This document shows, piece by piece, positions 9,582 through 21,639 of a DNA stretch of 24,877 nt (the first letter of the stretch is position 1; each line of letters begins with the position of its first letter). The translations under genes were made by a program, and so were the position numbers. Origin of the DNA: Paramacrobiotus richtersi (Eukaryota > Tardigrada > Eutardigrada > Parachela > Macrobiotidae); assembly GCA_034698045.1 (NCBI GenBank), contig JAQGAU010000692.1:1-24877 (forward strand), given 5' to 3'. The notes under the pieces were generated by a model, which saw only the letters and a program-made list of their open reading frames with translations, was not told where the DNA came from and did not search any database.

Positions 9582-12500
9582 ATGTACTTCTTGTATCCGG
9601 CGAATCTTTTGCTCATTTTCACATGTTCCTGCCTTGTGCTATCGAGGATCTTTGGACAAGAACGAATCGGTGGGTATCACTCATAACGATTCTAAGATAG
9701 AAATTAGTAGATCCTGCAAGTAAATTGTGAAAGCTTTGCCTTGTGTTCGTAGCCGTGTTTATTGGAGAGGACGTCGATGAAACGGAAAAAATTCTGCGTG
9801 CGCTACGCGAGCAGAATGTGACGCAGAACTTGTCCTTTGTGAAACTATCAGCATACGATCAGTTCTACAATGCAAACAAGAGTAAGATGTTTCGCTTAAT
9901 TTGTTTTTATGATTGTGACATATTCGGTGTTTAATTCCAAAATGGTGGTTTCTACTCAAACATTTCAGCACTAACACGTTAATGATCGATTGTATGCCAG
10001 TTTGCAGTGCTCTGCGCAATGGGACATGGGTCATGGTGGCCCTATGCAATCCGGATGTAGCAGCCCAACTGCAATGGTACAGCCAAGCAATGCATGTCCC
10101 ATTGGTGATGATGTCGTCGCACTACAGAAGCGTCCAGTTGGCCTCTGATGGAGACAAACCGCGCGTAACGGAGCCGTCTTATCAGTTGAACATGCGGCCG
10201 CCCACAATGCGAGCCGTCATCGATCTCATTACCCAAAAATACAGATGGAATATGGCGCTCTACGTTACCGATTCCAATAAGAGTAAGAAGCGGCTAGAGA
10301 ACGCAGAAGCGTGGGTTCTGTAGGTGACCGAAAGTGCTGATTTGCAGAGCTGGATCAAGCACTGAACATGTACTATACATACGCGAAGGACGGTACCTTT
10401 CAGAATCTGTATATGACCTTTTATCTGGCCCATAATAAGGACCGAACGGTAGACTACCTCGTCACTACAGTGCTACGCGAGCCAGCCCGGGATTGGCATA
10501 TAATTCTCGATACTCCGTCAAAGAATGCCAGCGAATTCATCAACCGACTGCTAAGCAACGATCTCATTCGGGAGCGAAAGTTTCACTTCATTCTGGCATC
10601 ACTGGTACCGGTTAACACGGCCAAATAAAGTACTTTGGCCAAACCCACATTTTTTTTGAAAACCACTCATCAACATAATCTAAGTTTTACTAATAAATAA
10701 ATAATGATAGTTACTGATAATGATAATAATTGAAACACGTCTCATGGTGAATAATGTTCCTTATGCCGTAGGACTTCGAATCCACGAACTTCGGCATCCT
10801 GCGATACACCGCCAACAGCATGACATGCTTAACGTTAATCGATCGCAACGACACCGTCTATAACAAGAGCCTGCCGGATAGTACCTCTTCTGATAAGGAC
10901 TCGGTAGGCTGCTGCTATGGTACGAGGTCACCGTTGTGAAAAATTACAGTCTCTGCACATTTTTTGCAGACGTTGTACGCATTAGCCATTGACTCAGTCC
11001 AATATGCGCTAGAGGTAGTTCGAACCATCTCAGCAGATCCACCGTCCATTCAGTCGCTGGACTGCACAGCTCAGCCGTACAACACGTGGTACGACGGAGA
11101 CCGAATGCTGGCCGCCATTCGCAACGTAAGAATAACGAGATATTTGAACACTTAATGGAGTGGTTTTCTATGTTTCATATTCCTTTTCTTCTTCCTCTTT
11201 TGCTTCCTTTTTTGTCCTCATTTCCTCAAACAGGTCCATGCTGTTGTCTTAGACCAAGTTCGAATACATCACCGGACCTCTGCAGTTTGATCAACTTGGA
11301 GCACGAAAAAACTATGAGATAAACATCGTAGAAAGCCTCGATGGGGGCCAAATAAGCCAAGTAAGGAACGACCAAATCACTTTAAAAATAATCCGGCCAG
11401 GATCGGGACATTGATAATTTCGATGGATAACATAAAAACGTGTGCCATTTGACCTGGGACGATAGAAAATTAAGATTTTATGGGCATAATCGGAAACCTG
11501 AGTGCGGAGTTCGCGATGCAGACCCGATATTACGGCACAGCTCATAAATTCAACCAGCTGTAAGCCTCGTAAACAAATGCTGGAAACATAAGATCATCTT
11601 TGCAGGTTGGAACCTGGAACGATTCCAGATCACCACAGCTGCAGTTTACCCAACAACCAAAGGAAGACCTCAACAAACCACTGCGAGCCGTGGGATTTTA
11701 TGCAAGTCCTCTAGACTCTAGTACTCCTTTCCACCTGTAAATTGGCATTTTCTAACGTGGTTACTTTCCTGTTTAGATGAATCAGTTTCTGAACTGTGTT
11801 CCATGCGCAAACAATGGAGGCAATCTCCAACGACCGGTTAGGGAATCGGAGATTGCCACTTTGCAAGCTATCATTGGCAAGGACTTCAACGTCTCGGGGC
11901 GGTGCTATGAAGGATATAGTGTGGATTTGCTGAGTGAACTGGCCAAGGCAACCGGATTGCAGTTTACTTTTCACTTGTCGAAAGACAACGACTATGGATC
12001 CAAACTCGACAACGGCACCTGGACTGGTGCTGTGGGAGAAATTGTCAGAAAGGTACGTAACTGGTAGCTCTAAATACACAATGTGCATTTTGCAGTCTTC
12101 AAAGAAACGTCTAACAAACTTTTTGTAGTACAACGCGACAGTAGAGAGTGTAACAAATGTCCACGCTAAATTTTTGAATCAACGTGTAGTAGCTAGCGCT
12201 GTACAGATAGTATTCGAAAATTCACCGGGTCAAGAGACGCGTTTCCTTTTTTTATAGGAAAGATCGTGCAGAACTCGCGATAACGTATTTGCTACAGTTT
12301 TGTATATAAAATAAGGTCGATTTTGCGTGCACGGGAAACCACGGGTATCGGCTACGTGCACGGTTTCCGACCACGGGTTTTATTCGGTGCGTTGGGTTAC
12401 CACCGAGAGTTTGTTGGAACAGAACGTAGCATGCTGAAACATTTTTTATCAGTTTTGTTCATGTATGCAAATTCAGCAGGCTAAACGATTATAAGAAACA

Positions 12501-15500
12501 AAAAAGACTAAAGAATTTTTAGATTTCGTTGAAATGCTAGAATTTACTTTTAAGGTTTAATTGCACATTCTTAATTTCTTTTCACATTTGTGGTGATCCT
12601 CCATTAGTGGTCATGTTGCTTTACGGTTAAGGTTGTAGATCTTATCAAATAGTAAAAAAGGAGGTAGTGTGGTTTTATCATTACATACATTATCCCTAAA
12701 TTTTGTTCCTCGTCATACCGTACGTATATCCATCCTGTATAGGGTATGGTGTATAGTACATTATAGTACGGACTCAACTTGGTTACAACGTTTATACAGG
12801 AAGCTGAACTGACTGTCGGGGATTTGAGTATCATTTCCGAAAGAGAAGCCGTCGTGGACTTTACCATACCTTTCATGAACGATGCCTACGTCGTCATGAT
12901 GAAACGGAATGAAGGGAAAAAAGTACCACGGTTGTTCAGCTTTCTGGATCCGTTTTCTTGGACGTTATGGCTCTCCATCGGGCTGGCCTTAATGGTCACC
13001 TTTCTGGTTGTCTTCATTGTGGGAAGAATCGCACCGTCCGAGTGGCATCTGTCTAGTCGATGTGATCCAGAGGGCATAAACGGATTAGTGAATCACTATA
13101 CTGCTGAGGAATCTCTGGTACGAAGCGCATCGAGTTCTTAAGCACAGGAACGAGCTTCAGCATATGAATGAGTAGACTGCATCGTTCTCGGTATTAACCC
13201 TGCCAAATAGATGAGCCTAAAGATATAAAAGAAGGATGAATAATGATCTGTATTGGCTTTAAAGAAGGACTTTGACGGGTGCCTGTATCGGTCATGCATA
13301 AGGTGGCCGTAAACTTGTGGGCGTGTGCCGCTCTTCTCATTCATTGCTGAATCTCATTCTTGGTGACGAGTGTGATCAGACATTGCTTTTTCCAACTTTA
13401 GTGGCTGGTTGTTTCTACACTCCTTCAACAAGGACCAAATGTATCGCCCAGGTAAAATAAGTTTACTATGAACTGAAACTGATTGCTTCTCACGGTTTTC
13501 TCTGCAGAGCAGTCGCAACGAAGATTGCCGTGGCTTCATGGTTCGCATGGGCGCTTATAGTTGGAGCAACGTATACTGCCAACCTAGGTTTGCAACTTTT
13601 TGGTCTAACGGAGAACGAAGAAGATTTCGGGTTTGATTCGTTTTTCAAGATCACACTGAAACATATTATATGTAACTTAAAAACTCTTACCGGGGAAGAT
13701 CCAAGTGCGTCTTCAGGAAAATGTCGAGAAGGTGCCGGAAGCTATAGCGAACAGATGAGAGAAAGCCTGGTAGTCACTTGTCCGACTGCTGCAAAGCTTA
13801 GCGCTGTCACATAGCTTCTATTGTATTCTGGAACCCTTTTGATGATTTCCTGAAGGTGCACCTCGAGTTCTGCCGAGTGGATTCTGTGAAAACGATAAGG
13901 CTCGCACTTTCAAGAAAGCAAACTAAATTCAAAATCTCACTTTGCACTCCAAACAGAGTACGTTTTGTAACCACCTATCCAGTCGTTATTATTCTTTTCA
14001 TCAGCGGCATTCCTGACGGTCACGCGGATGACTACCACTATCGCGACCATTGAGGAGTTATCCCAGCAAGACGATATAAAATACGGCATCGATATGCTCA
14101 ACGTGGCTTCCGCGCATTTTTTCAACGTCTCCCAACAGCAAGTCTACAAGACCATGTGGTACCGGATGCAGGAAACCGACTGGCGGACCCCGGACCCGCA
14201 GGATGGAACGCAGCGCGTGCGGGCCGGGAAATACGCCTATATTGCCCCGCGTACCTACGTGGAGTTTGTCAATAGCGGCAAACCGTGTGATACGCGAACG
14301 CTTGGGCTTCCGTTGTTCTATGATAACTACGCTATTGCGGTAGAACGCGATTCCCCGCTGCGGAAGAAGCTGTCGGAAGCTGTACTGCAGCTGAATGAAA
14401 ACGGGATACTGCGGTCATTGGAAGCCAAGTGGTTTAGTAGAGATCTGACAGGTAAATCATCTGGTGTTAAGCTGTGGGTAAATAACACGGGGCTGTCAAG
14501 AAGAGTGCACAGATGATTGAATCTGCTCAGTTGAATTTTTGGATCCCGGAACGTTTTCGGATATCCCGTAAACCTCGTACTCGAAAGTTCAACGACAAGC
14601 TGCTACTTTTAATAGAAACTATCAGAGTCCACAATCCGCTCTTTCTGGTTCTTCCTGGCATACGTGCCTTATTAGTTGACCTGCAGCATGTCACACTCGA
14701 AAACTCTAATTCATAATAATTGCAAATCATGGCACCCGTTGCAAGGAATCAAAGTCTGGTCTTTTTGATTTCCAGATGAGTGTCGTGCGATCAAGGACAA
14801 AGAAAGCAAAACGGTAGGTCATTCAGAAACCTGATTCAAAACTGCGCAGCGTTACAGCGAGTTTCTGTGCGTTGTCATCAGTAAGATTATCAGAGAAAGC
14901 AATACGAATAACGCGACAGACTTTCCATCAAAGTGCATTGTTGTTCAGCCAGAACGCTTATCTGCAGACTCCCGAAATCCGTTTGGGGCCGCCCAATTAA
15001 TGCGGAATAAAAACGAAAGGTTTCTTTTAAAATCACTCGGCCAGCGTTTCAGTTCAAACGTCCAGCCGTTGTGCACACGGACGGATTTCTGGATACAGTG
15101 TTATGTTGATGTTCTGGCTGTTGCAAAGCAAGCAGTGCAGTTTTCTTTCTAGTTTACAGCGCCGGTGTTCTGTTTTCGCTGGCGATTCTGTCGTTAGCTA
15201 GAAACTGGCCTGATGCGCTATAAATCAGCGTACACAAATTCCAGATTTTCCGATTGTTGTAAAAATGTCATGACGTTGATGTTATCTACAGGACCAAAGC
15301 GACCTAAGTGCGCTGAGCCCGTTCGATATGACTGGACTGTTCATCATTTTAGCCGGTGGATTGGCTGTTTCACTGGTCGTGGCTTTTCTGGAGTACTTGT
15401 ACAAAGGGCGTCACAAGTTCAGAGCCTATGGAGTAAGTCATTCGAAAGTCACTTTAGCAGCGTACTTGTGTTTGTTTCACCGATGTTCATTATAGATTTC

Positions 15501-15648
15501 CATGGAAAGGATTCTGCTGTTGCTTAAGAAAGAGGAAATATTTCCGCAGCTGGCAGCAGCCCCATCACTAAGTAGTCATAACCACCAGCCATCGGAACGC
15601 AGGAGAAACGGGCTGAGGAAACGCTCACAGGAAGACACGGTTATGTAA
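9582..15648 (+). CDS. Ionotropic glutamate receptor subunit, gene C
   Basis: Full iGluR subunit, 16 exons, 916 residues, close to AMPA/kainate subunits in length. Exons: 9582-9669, 9753-9881, 10001-10282, 10348-10604, 10772-10903, 10970-11125, 11253-11360, 11606-11701, 11777-12052, 12800-13117, 13402-13451, 13508-13587, 14005-14451, 14776-14813, 15292-15432, 15496-15648. Every exon length fits the frame. Order: signal peptide (MYFLYPANLLLIF), amino-terminal domain to residue 416 ending FDQLGARKNYEIN and VGTW, then S1 with YEGYSVDLL and GDLSIISER (ligand Arg 523), M1, pore loop LLQQGPN, M3 YTANLAAFLT, S2 with KPCDT (Cys 752, expected to pair with Cys 809 in DECRA), M4 and a 50-residue tail. 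The tail has an RKR cluster and ends DTVM, a possible PDZ ligand. S2 has Pro 739 at the GluA2 E705 position and S1 has Asp 516 at P478. Intron 8 uses a GC donor (TAT then GCAAGT). An AATAAA follows the stop by 82 nt. Confidence 0.93.
12326..12363. repeat. Repeated CGTGCACGG motif in intron 9 of gene C
   Basis: CGTGCACGG occurs at 12326-12334 and 12355-12363, each followed within about 20 nt by CCACGGG, with GGAAACC after the first and GGTTTCC in the second. This GC-rich patch stands out in an otherwise AT-rich 747-nt intron (12053-12799), the longest within gene C. No terminal repeats or target duplications were found, so a mobile origin is not shown. Confidence 0.35.
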
Positions 15649-16729
15649 CCGCGAAATTATAATTTTGTGATGTTTTGTTACATATTGAATGTATTGTTCT
15701 GTCGTCATGCTATTCGCACGAATTTACATGAATAAAGAAAAGCATGGGTCCATAAAATATAACAAGAAACAACTGCGCTTTCTAAATTGCCATGCGGAAA
15801 ATATCAAGCGTTCCGCATAAGTGCGGGTACATGGATTCCATACAAGCGGGGTATTGTCAGCAGGAAACTGCAGAGAAAAAATGTATGCCAGTTTCGGACA
15901 TTTATTGTAAAGCTATAAAAAGTTATCAGTAAGTATTGTACCAGTTATCGATGCAGATGTTTTTTCTTAACACATACATGAACGTGGATAGCCGATAATT
16001 TGCGGAAAAAGTAACTCTGTTCGCACCGGTCACCGTTATGGTGAGCCAGCGGTAGGGCAGCCACCAAACAAGTTGGTCTACATACCCCCTATTTTCTGTC
16101 CGTAAACAGCCCATATGAAGTCGCTTACCATTGCTTTTCTTTGCATTGGCAGACACGCATAATCATGAGTCATTGTTTACCAGACACAGTATTATCTGCA
16201 TGGAATTGTCCGTGTATACGTGTATTCCACTTTGCCTATTACGAGCCGAGTGATATGTGCATTAAAACTTGCATTATTGTTATGCCTAACGGCCCGATAA
16301 TTATCGCTAATTAATGAAAAACAACCGCTTTCTGCGAAAGAGCTTCGCTGTAGCTCGGTGTTTTTCCGATCATCGCTGGTAGATTGTGCAGACCATACGT
16401 TTTTGAACATTCTGCTTTTTTCCTTATACTTTGTTTCTGCTTGTTTCTCAACTCTGAGATACCACCGTTTTGGAATGCACATATTATGTTTGCGTACCCT
16501 GGGATCTTGGTCTCCAGAATTAGATCTGATTGCAGACCTGTGATCAAGTTCATTCGCATCATAATTACGTTGGCTACTTTGCTATTTCGCTATGTATAAT
16601 CTGCTCTTCTGCGAACTTTCTCTTATTGAACGACCGTAACAACTGCAAAGGATTTTCTTCGTGGTTGCATTCTGAAATGGTTGTATAGCTGTGTCGCAGA
16701 TATATTCTGCTTTATCTCTTTATCTCACA
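15649..16729. other. Intergenic spacer between genes C and D
   Basis: About 1.1 kb, with the 3' UTR and poly(A) signal of C at the left and the promoter region of D at the right. Open frames on both strands are short and unlike the receptors. A pyrimidine-rich stretch (TTTATCTCTTTATCTC) sits directly before the D start codon. Nothing else is supported. Confidence 0.55.
15731..15736 (+). promoter_or_regulatory. Polyadenylation signal AATAAA, gene C
   Basis: A canonical AATAAA hexamer starts 83 nt past the end of the gene C stop codon, on the same strand, which implies a short 3' UTR. No better candidate lies between. Confidence 0.6.
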
Positions 16730-19700
16730 ATGAACGCACATTCTTGGACGGTGTCAATGATCTCTTGGTATTTCTGCTTATTCTCTTCCTTGGCATTTGG
16801 ACAACCGCGCATAAGTATGTATTTTAAAGGTTTTAGCCATGGATTCAGTTTTGTTTAATCGCTCTTAACTACAGCTGCATTCGTTGGGGATGATGCGCGA
16901 GAATCCGACAAGAATGTATTCTTCCATGGTAATAAATCTCAAGATGTCAAAGATCTCGTGACGTTTGTACGACTGTCTCCGGAAGACCAGTTCTACAATG
17001 CCAATGAAAGTAAGAAAATCTTGACACTCTTCAGTCTGTTCCCTGGAGCGATCGGTGATCTGTTTCTACATAGTTTGCAGCAATCTGCGTAACGGAACAT
17101 GGATCATGGTCGCCGTAGCCAATCCCGATATATCCACACAGTTGCAGTGGTACAGTCAAGCACTGCATGTGCCCCTGATAATGCTGTCGTCACACTATGA
17201 GCCAGCGAATTTGGCTAGTTTTAACGGTATACCAAATGCCACACAACAGACCTACCAGCTGAACCTCCGACCGGGAACTATGAAGGCTGTTATCAATCTC
17301 GTGACGACAGCGTACAACTGGGAAAATGCCCTGTACATTACGGATTCTAGCCAAAGTAAGTAAATAAAACCATATTTGTGTGTCTCCAGTTTGTAAGAAG
17401 TGAATCTCGATACATACGATACATTCTTGCATACTACAGTACATACAGTATACGGCGGAAAACGCCTATGCATATTACGGTTATCTGCATTTACACCGTA
17501 AAACAGTATTTTCTCATTTTCCGTTCGTTGTCTTAAACTCAGTGAAATCTAGTCTTATGACTTAACCGGTGTGAGACCTTAATTAATATACCACGAGCTA
17601 TTACGCTGCTTTTCTCTGCATGCATCTCAAGCTAATGCAACCGATTGTCTAGCGATCAGACTTTGTTATTTAGTGTATTTATACTGAGAGATGTTTTTTT
17701 TTTAATATTACACAGAACTGGACCAAGCGCTAGCCAATTTCTTTCTGTACACCAAGAACGGTGCCCTCCAAAACTTTTACCTCAACTTTTATTTGGCGCG
17801 TGACTTGGATAGAACGGTAGACTACCTGACTAATCTGGCTGTACGAGAGAACAATAAAGATTGGCGTATCATTCTGGATACACCGGCTTCGAATGCCAGT
17901 GACCTCATCAGCAAAATCCTTAGCCGCGACGTCCTTCGCAAGCTTCAGTTTCACTTTGTCCTAGCCTCTTTGGTATGGAACAGCTTTCTAATCCAAATAC
18001 AGAACAGATGAATGAATTAACGCCTTCTTTAATTGTAGGACTTTGAAGCTTCAAACTTTGGAGCACTGCAGTTCGCAAATAGTAAACTAACGTGCTTGAC
18101 ACTGATTGATCGCAGTGACTCCGTGTATAACAAAAGTCAACCGAATAAGCCAGCTTTCAAAACAACTGTAAACACACTAAACACTGGTATAAATTCTTTG
18201 AAAAATGTTTCACGTTATTTTCGTCCTTGTAGTCCCAGTTCGCTTTAGCATTAGATGCTATCCAGTACGCGGTTAATGCTGTCAAAAAAGCGACACCTGC
18301 TTCCCTCTCCGTTCAGTCCTTGGACTGTATGGCTCGGCCGTACAATGTCTGGAAGGATGGAGACAAAATGTTGAAAGTACTCCGCGAGGTGAAAACAGTC
18401 AATCAAAGTCAATCCAGTTCGAAAATAATAATATCCGTAATTTCTGCTTGACAATGACGGTCATAACAACCGATGATTATTACTGTGACAGACTCCGTTT
18501 GACCTGGTCACGGGTCCTCTGGATTTCGATAAAGCGGGCAATCGGGTCAACTTTGAATATAACATCGTGGAGGTTCTCCGTGATGGCCAGATAAGCCAGG
18601 TACAACCAGCTCAGTTTATAACAAATATCACCGAGTAGTGGAGTGTAGGCCTTCGTTCTGTCTAGATCGGAACTTGGAATGACACAACTGGACTAAAGAT
18701 AACGAAGGACCCTAACGAAGAAGGGAAGAATAAAACTTTTCGGGCGGTCACTTTTTATGTAGGTATCAAGTTTTGACGCACCGATCAAAAATTGCAGCGC
18801 ATAGATTTTGGAGACTAAACTACTAATGTGAATAGAGAAAGCAGACCCGAGTTCATAATTAACAAACGAGCATGTAAGTGCTTTACTATAGGTTGGGTTG
18901 CAGAAACTGTTTATATACTGAACCGTAGCTTCAAACCACTTCCGCCTGAAATGTCCAAGACAGGTAAAAGCAACAACTGACTAATGATACGTCTTTCTTT
19001 CCACAGATGAACCAATTTCTGAACGCTGTGCCGTGCAACGGGACGCGTGGCCAAAAGCCGATCCCGCAGTCGGAAGTAGCAAACCTGCAGGCCGTAGTGG
19101 GCAAAAAGCTTAACGTTACTGGCATGTGCTTTGAAGGCTACAATGTTGATCTGTTGGATGAGCTGGAGAAACAGACGGGATTCAAATTTATTTTTCATGT
19201 TGCGAAAAACAACGACTATGGCAATGTGGAGAACGGGACCTGGATCGGCGGTGTGGGTGAAATTCTTCGAAAGGTACACACTCTTACCACTGTTCAAGCT
19301 GCTTAATTTACTACGACATTTCGATAAACAGACGGCTGATTTAACGGTTGGCGATTTGAGCATCATATCCGAGAGAGAAGCAGTCGTAGATTATACCATT
19401 CCCTTCATGAGTGACGCCTATGTTGTGATGATGAAACGGGAGGAAGAGCAAAAGTCTCGACGGCTGTTTAGCTTTCTTGATCCCTTCAACTGGACACTGT
19501 GGATGGCGCTTGTACTGGCTCTGCTGGTGACCTTTTTGATCATATTTATCGTGGGGAGGCTCGCTCCCTCGGAATGGCATCTGTCTAGTAAATGCGACCC
19601 CAACGCCTCGCATGGACTGACTAACGAATACACAGCCGAAGAATCGCTGGTACGGCACAATAAAGCGATGACGAGGCGTTTATGAACTTTCCCCCGTAGC

Positions 19701-21639
19701 ACTGTGGGACGGTTGAAAGACAGAACGAGTTTGTAAGGTGTTCGGCGCTGCCATAGACCCTTGTACGGGTAACGGGTTAAACATAGCAGACAGTTAGCCA
19801 CCGTATTATCGGAGTGTATGATAAATAGTGCACCTTCTTACGTTATCGCGGGCAAGAGTTCCACAAACAAACCACCGGGCCTCCCAGCTCGTCTCGTCAC
19901 TCCTGCACTTATAGCGAGTACTTCCCGGTGGGTGTTACGTTGCTTAATCAGGGCGGGGTTTTGCTTTAAGCAGGGCGGGGTTTAGAATGTCAGCGAATCA
20001 CACGCGTACGTTTATCGCGCCGATGACGTAGCGTGGCCCGGTCTCTGAATTAATCGTGGCTTGGCTTTCGAATTCGATTTACAGCATAGAAAGTGCACTA
20101 TTTATCAGACACTCCGGTATTATCATGTAGAATGACATGTTTGGCTGTTCCTGCGAAGTGTTTCTTTTTGTCTTTGATCAGTGGCTGACCATTGCTACTC
20201 TGCTGCAACAAGGTCCAAACATTGCGCCCAGGTACGCTTCTTCGGTACCGATAGCACGATTTGCTGACCCATACTAACCACTAATGCACGGGTATTGCAG
20301 ATCGGTCGCAACCAAGATTGCCGTGGCTGCGTGGTTTGCTTGGGCCATGATAATCGGAGCTTCATACACTGCAAACTTAGGTAATCACCACAAAAAAAAA
20401 CAAAAGAAACAATTCAGTCACCGAGAGTATGTGTAGCGGCATTCTTAACGGTCAGCCGCATGACCCCTGACATCAACAGCATCGAGGATCTCGCCAAGCA
20501 GGACAAAGTACACTATGGCATGGACAAGCCCAACACGGCCACCATGTTTTTCTTTAAAAACTCACGACAGGAGATCTACAAGACCATGTGGTCCAAGATG
20601 TCTAACAATCACTGGCTGTGTGATCATCCGGAGGACTGTGTAAAGCAGGTGCGGGAGGATAAATACGCCTACATTTGCCCACGTTCTTTGGTGGAGTTTA
20701 TCAACAGCGGTAAGCCGTGCGATACCCGAACAATGGGGTTGCCGCTGTTCTTTGATAACTATGCTCTGGCGGTGCTGCCGGGTTCGCCGCTGAGAAAGAA
20801 CCTGTCGGAGGCGTTGTTGAAGCTGAATGAGAATGGGATACTGAAAATGCTGGAAGATAGATGGTTTACGAGAGAATTAACAGGTTTGACAAAACTTGCG
20901 CGATTTGACTCCGGATTAACGTCGGGTGCTAATGGGTTGTCTGTGGTTTGCAGATGAATGCAAAGCTGTTAAGGAGAAAGACAGCAAAGCGGTAATTCAT
21001 ATTTTCCGTTCAATTAACATTTAAAAGCATGCCAAGACAGCATGTACAAAAAGGTCGCTAATCTGATTTTGAAAACCGACAGTTTTCTGCTTACAAAAAG
21101 TAAAAAATATGCCAATATAAATGAGTCAGCAAAGGACGCGGTTATATAACAATGAGAACCTGTTGATGACGAAATAATCCATACAGTGAAATCTAATCAG
21201 GTGTGGATTAGACGTTAAGTACGTTATGTTTTCCGTTATTTTTTGCTAATACTTATTATCTGATTTTGATGCTTGTTGCAGGATTCAACCGATTTAAGCT
21301 CGCTGAGTCCGAGCGATTTAACTGGTTTGTTCATAGTCTTAGCCTTTGGACTGCTTCTTGCCCTAGTTGTCGCCATTTGTGAATACATGTGCAAAGGACG
21401 TGCAAAATTCCGTGCTTACGGCGTAAGAAACAGATTAAACTCCGCTAACATTTCGTTTCTCACATTGGGTTGACTGACTGCAGGTGTCCATGGACAGAGT
21501 TCTGTACGTGATGAACAGACCCAGCCAACGACCTAAACAGGGAGCTTCTTCACCGGAAACGGACATCGAGAAAGCGCCCGAAGGCCTTGGAATGAATGGC
21601 AGGACGAAGGGTACGGCACGGATGACCACCGGCGCATAG
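16730..21639 (+). CDS. Ionotropic glutamate receptor subunit, gene D
   Basis: Full iGluR subunit, 16 exons, 913 residues, same plan as C. Exons: 16730-16814, 16875-17009, 17074-17355, 17716-17972, 18039-18167, 18233-18388, 18492-18599, 18666-18758, 19007-19273, 19332-19649, 20182-20231, 20301-20380, 20437-20883, 20954-20991, 21282-21422, 21484-21639. Signal peptide MNAHSWTVSMISWYFC, with FGQPRI after it as in C. The amino-terminal domain ends in FDKAGNRVNF and IGTWNDT. S1 has FEGYNVDLL and GDLSIISER (Arg 519). The pore loop is LLQQGPN, M3 reads YTANLAAFLTVSRM, S2 has KPCDT (Cys 748, likely paired with Cys 805 in DECKA), and M4 starts GLFIVLAFG. The tail differs from C and ends MTTGA, with no PDZ-type end. 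Asp 512 and Pro 735 replace GluA2 P478 and E705. Intron 9 is only 58 nt with a pyrimidine-poor acceptor, and intron 10 carries a MITE-like insertion. Confidence 0.93.
19810..20116. mobile_element. MITE-like DNA transposon in intron 10 of gene D
   Basis: A 307-bp non-coding insert with inverted ends of 24 bp: 19810-19833 (starts CGGAGTGTATGATAAATAG) and the reverse complement of 20093-20116, differing at one position (A versus C at base 9). It is flanked by direct repeats GTATTAT at 19803-19809 and 20117-20123, the expected target-site duplication. The interior is GC-rich and holds CAGGGCGGGGTTT twice (19949 and 19971, period 22). No transposase frame is present, so it is non-autonomous. The superfamily is not clear: 7 bp is near the hAT and P range, but the ends are not a motif I recognise. 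It lies in the sense intron between the M1 and pore exons and is spliced out with it. Confidence 0.85.

Noticed and set aside
13402-13507. Q/R-site RNA editing, as in vertebrate GluA2, with an editing-complementary stretch in the short pore intron
   Set aside because: I looked for sequence complementary to the exon around CTTCAACAAGGACC in the adjoining introns and found none by eye.
19118-19801. Overlapping long frames on both strands around exons 9-10 of gene D
   Set aside because: They are shadows of the receptor exons; the plus frame 19131-19685 joins an out-of-frame stretch of exon 9, the 58-nt intron and exon 10.
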